NCBI GenBank assembly: GCA_964559125.1
Contig: CAZLGW010000015.1
Location: 1-64,000 of the forward strand
From: Ravibacter sp964559125
Lineage (GTDB): Bacteria > Bacteroidota > Bacteroidia > Cytophagales > Spirosomataceae
DNA length: 64,000 bases
Direction of reading: 5' to 3'
Under the pieces are notes generated by a model, which saw only the letters and a list, made by a program, of their open reading frames with translations, did not search any database and had not been told where the DNA came from. A program made the translations under genes and the position numbers. Positions 18,235 through 27,661 of the stretch are shown piece after piece (within the stretch, counting starts at the first letter, position 1; every line of letters starts with the position of its first letter).

Positions 18235-20682
18235 ATGATCAGAAACTATTTCAAAATCGCCTGGCGTAATTTCGTAAAGCACAAGCGGTATTCCGCCATT
18301 AAAATCGGAGGTTTCGCATTCAGTGTAGCTGCCTGTCTTCAGATTGGGCTGTACATCATGCATGAAACCAGTTACGACAAGTCCTACCCGGATGGAGATC
18401 AGCTTTTCAGGGCGATAAGGCAATTTACTCCTGAGCAGGGTAACGTTGTAAAGGGGCTATCCTTCCAGGCTCCGCTGGCCGAAGCGCTCAAAGCCGATTT
18501 CCCGGAAGTGACGGAGGCAGGCCGCCTGTTGCCCAGTCCGCTGTTCGGAGCAGGGAGTAACCAGGTTTCTACCGACGCACACCCGGAAAGCTTGTATGAG
18601 GGGGGCTTTGTATATGCTGATCAGGAACTGCTGGATATGCTGCAGCTTCCCCTGGCCGAAGGCACCCGGCAGCATGCGCTGACTGAGCCCAATACGGTGG
18701 TGATAACAGCTTCCAAGGCTAAAAAATATTTCCCGGAAGGCGCTCCTGTTGGGAAGGTGATTTACCTCAACAACGACAAAAGTAAGCCTTATACGGTGAA
18801 AGGGGTATTGGAAGAAATCCCTGTCAATTCTCATTTGCATAGGTATGATTTTTTCCTCTCTTTATCCGGTTTACTTTCCCGTCCGGGCGAGCGAACCAAT
18901 TGGATGGCCAATAATTATATTACCTATTTAAAAATCAGGCCGGGTACAGATCCCGATCAGCTAAGCGCCAAGATAACCAGGCAAATACTGGACACTTATT
19001 GGATCCCCGCCATGAAAGCAGCGGGGCAGCAGCTTCCGGAGTGGTTCGGCACGGTTAAGCTGACACTTCAACCCGTTCCTGATATTCACCTGCATTCGGG
19101 GGATATACGTGAGTATTACGAAGCGAATCCCAAAGGTGACATCCGTTTTGTATGGCTTTTCGGTGGCATTGCCGGGTTCATCCTCCTGATCGCCTGTATC
19201 AATTTTATCAACCTGTCGACAGCCAGATCTGCGGGCCGGGCGATGGAAGTCGGGCTCCGGAAAGTGGTCGGTTCGTATCGCAGCGGGCTGATCGCGCAGT
19301 TCCTTGCCGAATCGATGCTGTTCAGCGCGCTTTCCATCTTATTGGGCGTGATGCTGGCCTGGTTGTTTTTACCGCTCTTTAACCAGCTGGCCGGTAAGCA
19401 ACTGGTATTTCCCTGGAGTAGCGCCTGGCTATTGCCCGTCGTCCTGGTATCTGTGATAATTGTCGGTCTTATTGCCGGGCTTTACCCTGCGGTTTACCTG
19501 TCGGGGTTCCGACCTACTCAGGTGCTTAAAGGGCATTTGAGCCAGGGGACCAGGAATCCCGTTTTACGAAATGGCCTGGTCGTATTCCAGTTTGCTACTT
19601 CTATTATCCTCATCGTCGGCACGCTTATCATCAACAGCCAGATGCATTTTATCCTGAACCGGAAAATCGGCTTTGATAAAGACCAGGTGATGATCATCCA
19701 GGGAACGCACACGTTGGGGCAACAGGTGCAGACACTGAAAGAAACCCTTCGTGATATCCCCCAGGTACAGGTGGTAACTGTAAGTGATTACCTCCCGGTA
19801 AAGATGGATGGCGTGAAGAGGAACGGGACGTCTTTCTGGAAGGACGGGAGGGTAAATGAAGACGCTTCCGAGTCTGGCCAGTTTTGGGCAATCGATGAAG
19901 ATTATCTCTCTACACTGGGAATCCGGCTTCGTGAAGGGCGAAATTTTAATAAGGAGCTGGCAACCGACGGGGAAGCGGCTATCATCAACCATACCCTGGC
20001 CAGATCGCTTCAACTGGATGAGCCGGTTGGCGCTCAGATCACCAATGGCTGGAAGAAAATGCGGGTTATCGGGGTGGTAGAAGACTTTAATTTTGAGTCT
20101 ATGAAGGACGAAGTGGGTGGTTTATGCCTGGTTCTCGGCGACAGTCCCACCATGATGGCTGTCAAGATAAGCGGAACGGATCTGCAGGCAACCATCGGGG
20201 CCATTACCAACCGATGGAAGGAGTTTTCTCCCAACCAGGCGATCCGCTTTACTTTCCTTGATACGGGCTTCGCCAATATGTATGCCTCGATACAACGCAC
20301 AGGAACCATATTCAGTTGTTTTGCGGTATTGGCTATCCTGATAGCCTGTCTCGGATTGTTTGGATTGGCGGCTTTCACTACTGAGCAGCGCGCCAGGGAA
20401 ATCGGTATCCGCAAGGTGCTCGGCGCGACCGTATCCGGGATAGCGGCCATGCTTTCCGTGGATTTCGTGAAGCTGGTACTGGTTGCCATCCTCATTGCCT
20501 CGCCCATTGCCTGGTGGGGTATGAACAAGTGGCTGCAGGATTTTGCCTATCGTACTGAGATACAATGGTGGATGTTTGCAGTGGCAGGGTTGGCAGCGTT
20601 GGTGATCGCTATGCTGACGGTAAGCTGGCAGGCAGTGCGGGCGGCGGTGGCGAATCCGGTGAAGGCGTTGAGGAGGGAATAG
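18235..20682 (+). CDS. Permease II: duplicated MacB/FtsX-type ABC permease
   Basis: The protein has 815 residues from the conserved MIRNYFKIAWRNF start at 18235, not the upstream Met at 18193. TM1 is at about 20-42, FtsX domain 1 at about 301-420 (INFINLSTA, then EVGLRKVVGSY), TM5 at about 442-468, and FtsX domain 2 at about 691-810 (EIGIRKVLGAT), ending NPVKALRRE. Two periplasmic MacB_PCD-like domains lie between. There is no nucleotide-binding domain. It is a single-gene unit: 226 bp separate it from the preceding gene, and the following genes are on the opposite strand. Confidence 0.9.
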   Translation: MIRNYFKIAWRNFVKHKRYSAIKIGGFAFSVAACLQIGLYIMHETSYDKSYPDGDQLFRAIRQFTPEQGNVVKGLSFQAPLAEALKADFPEVTEAGRLLPSPLFGAGSNQVSTDAHPESLYEGGFVYADQELLDMLQLPLAEGTRQHALTEPNTVVITASKAKKYFPEGAPVGKVIYLNNDKSKPYTVKGVLEEIPVNSHLHRYDFFLSLSGLLSRPGERTNWMANNYITYLKIRPGTDPDQLSAKITRQILDTYWIPAMKAAGQQLPEWFGTVKLTLQPVPDIHLHSGDIREYYEANPKGDIRFVWLFGGIAGFILLIACINFINLSTARSAGRAMEVGLRKVVGSYRSGLIAQFLAESMLFSALSILLGVMLAWLFLPLFNQLAGKQLVFPWSSAWLLPVVLVSVIIVGLIAGLYPAVYLSGFRPTQVLKGHLSQGTRNPVLRNGLVVFQFATSIILIVGTLIINSQMHFILNRKIGFDKDQVMIIQGTHTLGQQVQTLKETLRDIPQVQVVTVSDYLPVKMDGVKRNGTSFWKDGRVNEDASESGQFWAIDEDYLSTLGIRLREGRNFNKELATDGEAAIINHTLARSLQLDEPVGAQITNGWKKMRVIGVVEDFNFESMKDEVGGLCLVLGDSPTMMAVKISGTDLQATIGAITNRWKEFSPNQAIRFTFLDTGFANMYASIQRTGTIFSCFAVLAILIACLGLFGLAAFTTEQRAREIGIRKVLGATVSGIAAMLSVDFVKLVLVAILIASPIAWWGMNKWLQDFAYRTEIQWWMFAVAGLAALVIAMLTVSWQAVRAAVANPVKALRRE

Positions 20683-20757
20683 GGAAGCTGCTTACGAGTA
20701 TTTTAAAAATTCACCCGGGTGTTGACGACAGGTTGGGCGCTAGCGAATGGCTGGAAG

Positions 20758-20786
20758 CTCGTATCACCTCGAAGGGGTGACACGAG
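20758..20786. repeat. Extragenic palindrome after permease II
   Basis: CTCGTATCACC and GGTGACACGAG form an 11-bp stem with one mismatch around a short loop. No T-run follows, so a simple rho-independent terminator is not supported. It may be a REP-like element or a bidirectional terminator between the convergent genes. Confidence 0.5.
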
Positions 20787-20828
20787 CAGAGTAGTCCGTG
20801 CCGAACAACATAGACTCTTATTCCTAGT

Positions 20829-21083
20829 TTATTCTATTTCAGAGATTTTTGGCCTGTAAGAAATAGTAAAAGCATAATCAGGGGTACCGACCACTTTACC
20901 GAGCTCATTGAAAATATTCCTTAAAGCGTCGTACAGCTCGGTTCGGATGAAGATATCATCGGGCATAACGCTGTCATCACTTTTGCAGAGACTTTCCCGG
21001 AACATATCCCATAGTGAGTTTTGTAATTCATCGCGGCTCGTCAGCCTGATTAAGCAATCGAGTTCATTACCGGCTTTTTCCAA
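20829..21083 (-). CDS. Small unknown protein, start uncertain
   Basis: The frame from a TTG at 21083 gives 84 residues. The same frame stays open upstream to 21200 without any ATG, and the upstream part (FKTIEKLHDNQTAEALEKAG) looks like genuine helical coding sequence. The gene therefore either uses a non-ATG start or has lost its 5' end. The visible protein is acidic and helical (DELQNSLWDMFRESL, ELYDALRNIFNELGKVVG), with no known domain. A palindrome at 21214-21233 lies ahead of the open region, matching one ahead of the next upstream small gene. Confidence 0.45.
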   Translation of the reverse strand: MEKAGNELDCLIRLTSRDELQNSLWDMFRESLCKSDDSVMPDDIFIRTELYDALRNIFNELGKVVGTPDYAFTISYRPKISEIE

Positions 21084-21213
21084 AGCTTCGGCCGTTTGGT
21101 TGTCATGGAGCTTTTCAATAGTTTTGAATTGTTTATGGGCGTGAGCCCGTTGGACATGCCCGGTTCGCTTTGTCGTCCAAACTTCAGCGTTCCGGGTTTT
21201 TTAACTAGATATA

Positions 21214-21233
21214 TTTGTATATTTTTATACAAA
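21214..21233. promoter_or_regulatory. Palindrome TTTGTATA-TTTT-TATACAAA, copy 1
   Basis: A perfect 8-bp inverted repeat with a TTTT spacer lies just upstream of the open frame of the 20829 gene and downstream of the 21250 gene. A near-identical copy lies at 21473-21492. It is likely an operator shared by two small genes. Confidence 0.6.
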
Positions 21234-21249
21234 ACTTATGTAAAAAAAT

Positions 21250-21456
21250 TTATTGGTCATACGTGACCTTGATTTGGATTTTAAACCCATAATCTTTTAG
21301 AATCTCTGACATTTTACTCACTGAAAGAGACTGTTTATGAGTATAGTTTCTCCAGGCTGTAGTAAGTCTGCCTTTTTTTTTATCGGGCGGCAAAAAAGGG
21401 TAAATGTTCTCCAACCACCACTTGAAGGCCTCTTCGACGCTGGCAAATGTTCTCAT
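21250..21456 (-). CDS. Small unknown protein (68 residues)
   Basis: This short cytoplasmic protein begins MRTFASVEEAFKWWLENIYP and is rich in Trp, Lys and Tyr. No domain is recognised. A palindromic operator candidate sits 17 bp upstream of its ATG, and a copy follows the gene, ahead of the next small gene. A two-gene, autoregulated toxin-antitoxin-like unit with the downstream gene is possible but rests only on size and arrangement. Confidence 0.55.
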   Translation of the reverse strand: MRTFASVEEAFKWWLENIYPFLPPDKKKGRLTTAWRNYTHKQSLSVSKMSEILKDYGFKIQIKVTYDQ

Positions 21457-21472
21457 GATTCAAATTTAGGTG

Positions 21473-21492
21473 TTTGTATATTTTTACACAAA
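21473..21492. promoter_or_regulatory. Palindrome TTTGTATA-TTTT-TACACAAA, copy 2
   Basis: Nearly identical to the element at 21214-21233 (one base differs). It ends 17 bp upstream of the ATG of the 68-residue gene, a natural operator position. Confidence 0.6.
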
Positions 21493-21597
21493 TAAACCAA
21501 TGAGAAAGATTTTCGTTTTATCTGTAATTTACCTGATAGGTGGGTATGCTGAGATTTGCTACACAATTCAGTGGCTGGGCAAGGCTAGCGGATTCAA

Positions 21598-21999
21598 TTA
21601 TAAAAAGGGATTGACAATGGTAAGGCGGTTTTCGACCACTTGGTTGTGTTGAAGATCTTCTGAATATAGTATGTTACAACTAGCCTCCAGTGAGGCTGCC
21701 ACTATAATACTATCAAACAACTGAAAATCGTATCGGTTGATAAGGGAAAGAGCTGTATCAAGGGTAGAGTGATTTATGGGAATGATTTCACAGTACGACA
21801 AGACCTTGCTACATTTTTCTAAAACATCATTTTTGGGTAATTTTTGTAGCCTCCTTGTAACATTCAGATATTCGGAAATTACCTGTGTACTGACTAAAGG
21901 TCCGATTGCCAATAGAGATTCACTAATCTGTCGCTTCTTTTCATTCTCGGAATCATACAGGTATATGAGTACATTCGTATCCAGGGAGATTTTATTCAT
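21598..21999 (-). CDS. PIN-domain toxin (VapC-like ribonuclease)
   Basis: The protein has 133 residues from the Met at 21999 (MNKISLDTNVLIYLYD); nine extra residues would be added from 22026. The four acidic PIN residues are visible: D in LDTNVLIY, E in VISEYLN, D in LFDSIIVAAS and D in ILYSEDLQ. PIN toxins cleave RNA in the cytoplasm when not bound by antitoxin. The start overlaps the end of the antitoxin gene by 8 bp, so the pair is translationally coupled, antitoxin first. Confidence 0.88.
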   Translation of the reverse strand: MNKISLDTNVLIYLYDSENEKKRQISESLLAIGPLVSTQVISEYLNVTRRLQKLPKNDVLEKCSKVLSYCEIIPINHSTLDTALSLINRYDFQLFDSIIVAASLEASCNILYSEDLQHNQVVENRLTIVNPFL

Positions 22000-22240
22000 C
22001 GTAATTGTTGGCTTCGTCTCTGTCAAACTTAAAATTGCTCAGATCCAATAGGCTATCCTTGAAAATCTCCCTGATTTCAGCAATTTTCTGATTCCGGTCA
22101 TCTTTTGTTTCGTTGTCCTCTAAAGCTGGCTTTTTAAGTTCAAAAGCAATCACTTCTACATGCTTGCCGATCATATTATCAGGAAGACGAAGTAGGTAGG
22201 AATTGTCTGTAGGTATTATAATTTCTCTGACCAGTTCCAT
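21992..22240 (-). CDS. Antitoxin partner of the PIN toxin
   Basis: This 82-residue protein has a beta-rich N-terminal half (MELVREIIIPTDNSYLLRLP, GKHVEVIAF) that looks like a small DNA-binding swapped-hairpin fold, and a charged acidic tail (KDDRNQKIAEIREIFKDSLL) that would wrap the toxin. It immediately precedes and overlaps the PIN gene. A Bacteroidota -7 element (TAACTTTG on the minus strand, 22263-22270) sits 23 bp upstream of the ATG. Confidence 0.8.
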   Translation of the reverse strand: MELVREIIIPTDNSYLLRLPDNMIGKHVEVIAFELKKPALEDNETKDDRNQKIAEIREIFKDSLLDLSNFKFDRDEANNYDE

Positions 22241-22262
22241 AATTATTTACATGGTTTAATAT

Positions 22263-22270
22263 CAAAGTTA
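22263..22270 (-). promoter_or_regulatory. TAnnTTTG -7 promoter element of the PIN module
   Basis: On the minus strand the sequence reads TAACTTTG, an exact match to the Bacteroidota housekeeping -7 element, at a suitable distance from the ATG at 22240. Confidence 0.55.
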
Positions 22271-22420
22271 GCGAAAAAAAGATTCACTATAGATGTTGGT
22301 GATCAGCCGGAAATACGATTCCCGATAATAGAACCAATATGAGCTGGCTTCTTTCCAATAAAAAGTAAAGAGTACATTTTCCAACGATTTTGAAAACAAG
22401 AGATTGCCTTATATCAAAAT

Positions 22421-22533
22421 TATCCGGAAGCGAACGTTTTCTGTCCGCTTCCGGACACTATACATATACTATTTTCTATATAATCCCCTGTTTCACAGAA
22501 AATTATCTCCATTGGTATATTATTGGATATAAA
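22421..22533 (+). promoter_or_regulatory. Tandem 16-bp palindromes and -24-like element before permeases III-IV-V
   Basis: TATCCGGAAGCGAACG lies at 22421-22436 and the perfect TGTCCGCTTCCGGACA at 22442-22457, with starts 21 bp apart. TTGGTATATTATTGGA follows, its GG at 22514-22515 (57 bp after the second copy) and a second TTGG nine bases further. A 180-bp leader follows, containing GC-rich repeat-like sequence at about 22550-22620. The rest of the 478-bp gap shows no gene. Confidence 0.7.
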
Positions 22534-22718
22534 CGAAGCGCGCGGCAATGAAACACGGCGCCGGGATCGTAGCGACGCGAAGCATCACATATTACCTGGT
22601 GTGTACGCTGGTCGCTATTATACAGATTGAAAAAAGGAAAACGCGCCGGTAGTAAAGGCTTCGACGGTAATGATTGATCTGTGAAAAGACAATGTATTTG
22701 GTATTTGTTACAAAGAAG

Positions 22719-25124
22719 ATGATCCGGAACTATTTAAAAACAGCATTCAGGAATTTAATGCGTTACAGGCTGAATACAGCGCTTACGCTCATCGGGTTGG
22801 TTTTGGGATTTACATGTAGCCTGCTTATTATGCTTCATGTAAAAGATGAATTAAGTTACGATAAAGGCTTTTCGAAGGCGGATCGCATCTACCGGATCAA
22901 CAGTGAAAACATCGGTGAAGAAAATCGAAGCTGGGCCGCTACTTCTCCGATCCTGGGTGTTGAAATGGAAGAACATATTTCCGGTATCGGACGGGTTGCC
23001 CGTTTTCACCGCCCGTATCCGGATCGTATATTCAGCTATGTTGCTCCCAACGGCTTACCGAGACAATTTGAGGAAAAGAGCGGTTATTATGCCGACTCAA
23101 CGGTAGTGGAAGTCTTCGACCTGTCGTTCGTCAAAGGTAATCCGCAGACGGCGTTAACGCAGCCCGACGCTATCGTATTAACGGACGAAATGGCATCGCG
23201 TTACTTCGGTGACGAAGAGCCTTTGGGCAAAACCATCCAGGACGATACCGATAAGCGCCTGTTGACGGTAACCGGTATCATTGAAGATTTCCCTTTCGCT
23301 ACGCACCTTCGATTCGACTACCTCATATCGATGTCGACTTTCAACAAATATACCAACAGGGATCTACTGGAAAGCAGGGGCTGGGCAGGCTTTTACAACT
23401 ATGTGCTTCTAAATGAACAAGTCTCGCGTTCAGAGGTTGAATCGGCCATTCCTGAATTTATGGTGAAATTTTATGAAGCTAAGGGCGAAAACCGCAACGA
23501 GATCCTCTCCAGCCGAAAGATACACCTTCAGCCCGTTACGGCTATTCACCTGCACTCCGATCTGGAAAAAGAAATGGGGGCAAACGGTAATCTGTTGTAT
23601 ATCTATATCCTTACCGTAGCCGCTCTGTTCACGCTGCTTATTGCTTCAGTGAATTTTATTAACATGGCCACCGCACAGGCTTTCAAACGGTTGAAGGAAG
23701 TCGGAGTCAGAAAGGTAGTGGGTGCGCGTACAGGTCAGCTATTCAGACAGTTTTTGAGCGAGGCTTTCCTGTTAATACTGTTGGCGGCTTTACTGACACT
23801 TATTGTCCTTAAACTGGCCATTCCCTATTACAATGAACTTACAGGCAAAAGAATTCTCTTCAGTGAATTGCTTACGCCGGCAAACATACTCTTTATGGCG
23901 GTGTTTACCGGCCTCATTACGATTATTGCAGGAATTTATCCTGCGTGGTTCACATCCGGATTTGACCCTGTGGTTTTTTTAAAAGGCGGGAAAGCAAGGG
24001 GAGGTATGGTTATATCCGTACGGAAAGGGCTACTTATATTCCAGTTTTCGGCTTCTGTATTCCTGATCTTCGGAACCATCGTTATTCACCAGCAAACACG
24101 GTATTTCAGGAATAAAGCGTTAGGGTTTGATCAGGATCAGGTGATTGCGATAAAGCTATATGGACGACAAATGCTGGAGCAGGCAAGTACCATGCTGCAT
24201 GAACTGTTAGCCTCCCCCGCTATTACCGAGGTTGCGCGGACATCGACATTGCCCGGCGACCGGTTTGGAATGGGAATGATCAATGTGGCAGGGAGAACGG
24301 AAGAGGGCAGCCAAATGAGGTTTATGTGGGTAGACGAGCATATTCTTCCCGTACTCCGGATTGGCTTGAAAACCGGAAGGAACTTCACTCAAAAAAATGA
24401 AAATGCTCCTCCCTCATTTATATTGAACGAAGCTGCTGTCCGTAAGTTAAAATTGGATGACCCCATCGGACAACGAGTTGTGTCATCAGGCGATACCGGG
24501 GAAATTGTCGGTGTGGTTAACGATTTCCATTTCGCTTCGCTACATAGCGCAATGGAACCGCTAGTAATTGTCCAGTGGCCGGAAGAGGCGAATTATTTTT
24601 TGATAAAAGCCAAAGGGGGTAACCTGGACGATGCCATCGGATTTACACAGTCCGTAATTTCGGAATTCGCACCTGGAAGCCTTTTCAGTTACGTATTTTT
24701 GGATGAAAAGCTTACGCGCCTTTACGATGCCGAACGACGTATGGGCCGTGTGCTTACACTATTTACGGGCTTTGCCATTTTAATTTCCTGCCTGGGATTA
24801 TTCGGATTATCGGCTTATATGGCCCGTCTGCGTATTAAAGAAATTGGTATCCGCAAAGTGCTGGGCGCTTCGGTAGCAGGCATTACCACTATGCTTTCCG
24901 GGAATTTTGTAAAGCTGGTATTCATCGCCTCTCTCATTGCATTGCCTATAGGTTGGTGGGTGATGAATAAGTGGCTGGAAAATTTTGCCTACCGGATTGA
25001 TATCAAATGGTGGATGTTTGCGGCGTCGGGACTGTTAGCGGTACTGATAGCGCTGCTTACCATAAGCTGGCAGGCAGTTCGCGCCGCGACGGCCAACCCG
25101 GTGGAATCTTTGCGGACAGAATGA
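22719..25124 (+). CDS. Permease III: duplicated MacB/FtsX-type ABC permease
   Basis: The protein has 801 residues from MIRNYLKTAFRNL at 22719; fifteen residues upstream (from 22674) are unconserved. TM1 is at about 20-42, FtsX domain 1 at about 290-410 (VNFINMATA, EVGVRKVVGAR), TM5 at about 434-458, and FtsX domain 2 at about 677-797 (EIGIRKVLGAS), ending NPVESLRTE. It is the first gene of a three-permease operon and is followed after 74 bp by permease IV; that gap carries a palindromic element. Confidence 0.9.
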   Translation: MIRNYLKTAFRNLMRYRLNTALTLIGLVLGFTCSLLIMLHVKDELSYDKGFSKADRIYRINSENIGEENRSWAATSPILGVEMEEHISGIGRVARFHRPYPDRIFSYVAPNGLPRQFEEKSGYYADSTVVEVFDLSFVKGNPQTALTQPDAIVLTDEMASRYFGDEEPLGKTIQDDTDKRLLTVTGIIEDFPFATHLRFDYLISMSTFNKYTNRDLLESRGWAGFYNYVLLNEQVSRSEVESAIPEFMVKFYEAKGENRNEILSSRKIHLQPVTAIHLHSDLEKEMGANGNLLYIYILTVAALFTLLIASVNFINMATAQAFKRLKEVGVRKVVGARTGQLFRQFLSEAFLLILLAALLTLIVLKLAIPYYNELTGKRILFSELLTPANILFMAVFTGLITIIAGIYPAWFTSGFDPVVFLKGGKARGGMVISVRKGLLIFQFSASVFLIFGTIVIHQQTRYFRNKALGFDQDQVIAIKLYGRQMLEQASTMLHELLASPAITEVARTSTLPGDRFGMGMINVAGRTEEGSQMRFMWVDEHILPVLRIGLKTGRNFTQKNENAPPSFILNEAAVRKLKLDDPIGQRVVSSGDTGEIVGVVNDFHFASLHSAMEPLVIVQWPEEANYFLIKAKGGNLDDAIGFTQSVISEFAPGSLFSYVFLDEKLTRLYDAERRMGRVLTLFTGFAILISCLGLFGLSAYMARLRIKEIGIRKVLGASVAGITTMLSGNFVKLVFIASLIALPIGWWVMNKWLENFAYRIDIKWWMFAASGLLAVLIALLTISWQAVRAATANPVESLRTE

Positions 25125-25141
25125 AATACGACGGCGCGATC

Positions 25142-25169
25142 GTAGGAACGCGATGCATCGCGTCTCTAC
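25142..25169. repeat. Extragenic palindrome between permeases III and IV
   Basis: A perfect 16-bp self-complementary core ACGCGATGCATCGCGT (25148-25163) is flanked by GTAG and CTAC, giving a near-perfect 28-bp palindrome. Such elements resemble REP-type repeats scattered in other genomes. Its position inside an operon could modulate mRNA stability or the relative levels of the permeases. Confidence 0.65.
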
Positions 25170-25198
25170 CAGGATGCCAATAAAAAACCATTTTAAAA

Positions 25199-27646
25199 AT
25201 GATCGGAAACTACTTCAAAATTGCCTGGCGTACGATAGCAAGGGACAAAACCTATTCTGCCGTTAATATTGCCGGTCTCACGATCGGGCTATGCGCCAGT
25301 CTGCTGGTAGGCACTGTGGTAATGGATGAGCTTTCCTATGACAGATTCTGGAGCAGGTCAGACGACCTCTACAAAGTCATTACGTCCAGCGAAATGGGTG
25401 ATGGAGCTTATACAAGGTTCCCTGCTTCACCTGTAGGGTTGGGGTATGCGCTAAAGGAGAATTTCCCTGAGATGGAGGAGTTCAGCGCCATCAGTCCCAA
25501 TCAAGTGCGCTTCCGTATCGAAAAGGATGATCCGGATGGAATCGCAGTGGATTTGGTTGTTGCGGACACTAATGCGGTAAAATTGCTTGATCTTAAAGCA
25601 GTTTCAGGGCAGTTGGCCCCATTCGTAGCCGGCCACCGGAATTTACTGATCACCGAGCGCCTCCGCGACAAACATTTTAAGGGTGAAAACCCGGTCGGGA
25701 AGATCATACAGGACATCTCTTCCTGGAGCGATGAACCGCAATTATATATCATTACCGCCGTTATCCGGGATATACCTTCCAATACACATTTACGGACAGA
25801 AGCAATCGTTCTTGAAAAGCCGGATGATGATCTGGTTGGCCTCTCCAAGCAGGGGTTAGGGGGGCTAAGAAGCTTTTATTACCTCCTGAAGCCTGGAACA
25901 GATCCGGCGGCTTTTACAGTTAAGATCAACACCTGGTTTCAGAATTTTATGGAAGAACCTGGTTTCAGTAAGTATAGATTTGATCTGCAGCCTATTACAG
26001 AGATATACCTTCAATCCGGTTCTCAAGACGGCCTGATGACGAAAGGTAATATCCGGACAGTGTATATCCTGATCGGGGTAGGGAGCATGCTGCTGCTGAT
26101 TGCCTGCATCAATTTTGTAAACCTGAGCCTGGCCAGGGTGATAAAAAGGCTGAAGGAAACCGGTGTACGCAAAGTTCTGGGTGCTCAACGCAGACAGCTG
26201 ATTATCCAGTTCGTTGCCGAATCAGTACTGTACTTTGCCATCAGTGCGGGCTTTGCCATAGGTTTGTATGGGCTTGCTATTCCTGTGGTCGAAAGCTTTC
26301 TCCGGCACGCGCTTGCCAATACGCTGCTTACTAATTTTACGGCTTTCATTTTTACTCTGGTACTTATTCTTGTCATCAGCGCTCTCACAGGCGCCTATCC
26401 CGCATGGCTGCTGTCTGGTCTGAAGCCGGCTAATACGCTCCGGGGTAAGCTTGGCCAAAGCCTTGTGCTCAACACAGGAAGCTTACGAAATGCATTGGTT
26501 GTGACGCAGTTTGCCATTTCAGTAATTGCGTTGGTAGCTTTAGGGGTTGTCCGTAGCCAGTTGCGTTACCTGGACAGCAAGGATATCGGTTACCAAAAAG
26601 ATAATCTTCTACACATTGATCGCCACAGTTGGGAAGGTAAGGGGCAAACTTTCAAGACCGAGTTAAAAAAAATGCCTGGTATATCGGCTGGCAGTATAGC
26701 CGGTTGGAATCCTGCCGATGGCAGGACTTCTTCTTTCAATTTTGGTGTGGAGGATCCATTTCAGGAAGGCCGGAAAATTTCCGCTTATTTTATCGAGGCC
26801 GACTTCGATTTTGTGCAAACGATGGGTTTTGAGCTTCTGGATGGGAGGGACCTGGATGCAACTCGTGGAACAGATGTTTACAATTCGGGATCTGTAAGCG
26901 AAATGAATAAGAAAGAGTTGGAAAACTATCAAAATTCACGTTCATCGTTGGTCACTGCCTCCACCGCAAAGCAGCTCGGGATCAGCGAACTCGGCGTCCC
27001 GGTTCCGAAGCTTGGTTTTCCTGCTGTGGGCATTCTAAAAGATTTCCACCGGGAGTCGCTGCATCATGCTTTGGGGCCGGTTTTTATTCTTGGAAAAGAC
27101 AACCCCGACTACGCTGGTATGTTTATCCGTACCCTGTCCGGCATGGAAAAGCAGGCGCAGGAATCGCTGGTACAGTTGTGGAAGACGTTTTATCCGGACC
27201 GCCCGTTAAAGGCTCAATGGGTAACCGATATCCTGAACAAGCAATATGAGGCAGAACAAAGGCAGCAGGCGCTGTTTTCGTTTTTCGGCGGACTGATGCT
27301 GTTCCTGTCGGCGATGGGCATATTCGGGCTTATCGTTCATGCTACCGGACAGCGTATTAAAGAAATCGGTATTCGCAAAGTACTGGGCGCGTCTGTGGTA
27401 AGCATTGTCAGGCTGTTTTCTGCCGGTTATGTCAAACTGGTATGTCTCGCCATATTGGTAGCCTCGCCTGTTGCCTGGTGGTTGATGAGCAAATGGTTAG
27501 AAAATTTCGCATACCGGATCAAAATACAATGGTGGATGTTTGCAGGGGCTGGGCTGGCAGCGGTAACGATAGCCTTGCTGACGGTAAGCTGGCAGGCGAT
27601 ACGGTCGGCGGTGGCAAACCCGGTGGAGACATTGCGGAATGAATAA
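25199..27646 (+). CDS. Permease IV: duplicated MacB/FtsX-type ABC permease
   Basis: This 815-residue protein starts MIGNYFKIAWRTI. TM1 is at about 20-42, FtsX domain 1 at about 284-405 (INFVNLSLA, ETGVRKVLGAQ), TM5 at about 427-450, and FtsX domain 2 at about 690-811 (EIGIRKVLGAS), ending NPVETLRNE. The second periplasmic region carries an insertion (around DATRGTDVYNSG) not seen in its neighbours. It has no promoter-palindrome of its own and is followed after 15 bp by permease V. Confidence 0.9.
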   Translation: MIGNYFKIAWRTIARDKTYSAVNIAGLTIGLCASLLVGTVVMDELSYDRFWSRSDDLYKVITSSEMGDGAYTRFPASPVGLGYALKENFPEMEEFSAISPNQVRFRIEKDDPDGIAVDLVVADTNAVKLLDLKAVSGQLAPFVAGHRNLLITERLRDKHFKGENPVGKIIQDISSWSDEPQLYIITAVIRDIPSNTHLRTEAIVLEKPDDDLVGLSKQGLGGLRSFYYLLKPGTDPAAFTVKINTWFQNFMEEPGFSKYRFDLQPITEIYLQSGSQDGLMTKGNIRTVYILIGVGSMLLLIACINFVNLSLARVIKRLKETGVRKVLGAQRRQLIIQFVAESVLYFAISAGFAIGLYGLAIPVVESFLRHALANTLLTNFTAFIFTLVLILVISALTGAYPAWLLSGLKPANTLRGKLGQSLVLNTGSLRNALVVTQFAISVIALVALGVVRSQLRYLDSKDIGYQKDNLLHIDRHSWEGKGQTFKTELKKMPGISAGSIAGWNPADGRTSSFNFGVEDPFQEGRKISAYFIEADFDFVQTMGFELLDGRDLDATRGTDVYNSGSVSEMNKKELENYQNSRSSLVTASTAKQLGISELGVPVPKLGFPAVGILKDFHRESLHHALGPVFILGKDNPDYAGMFIRTLSGMEKQAQESLVQLWKTFYPDRPLKAQWVTDILNKQYEAEQRQQALFSFFGGLMLFLSAMGIFGLIVHATGQRIKEIGIRKVLGASVVSIVRLFSAGYVKLVCLAILVASPVAWWLMSKWLENFAYRIKIQWWMFAGAGLAAVTIALLTVSWQAIRSAVANPVETLRNE

Positions 27647-27661
27647 TAAATATTTTAAATC

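Noticed and set aside
20758..20786. Rho-independent terminator
   Set aside because: The hairpin has no following T-run on either strand.
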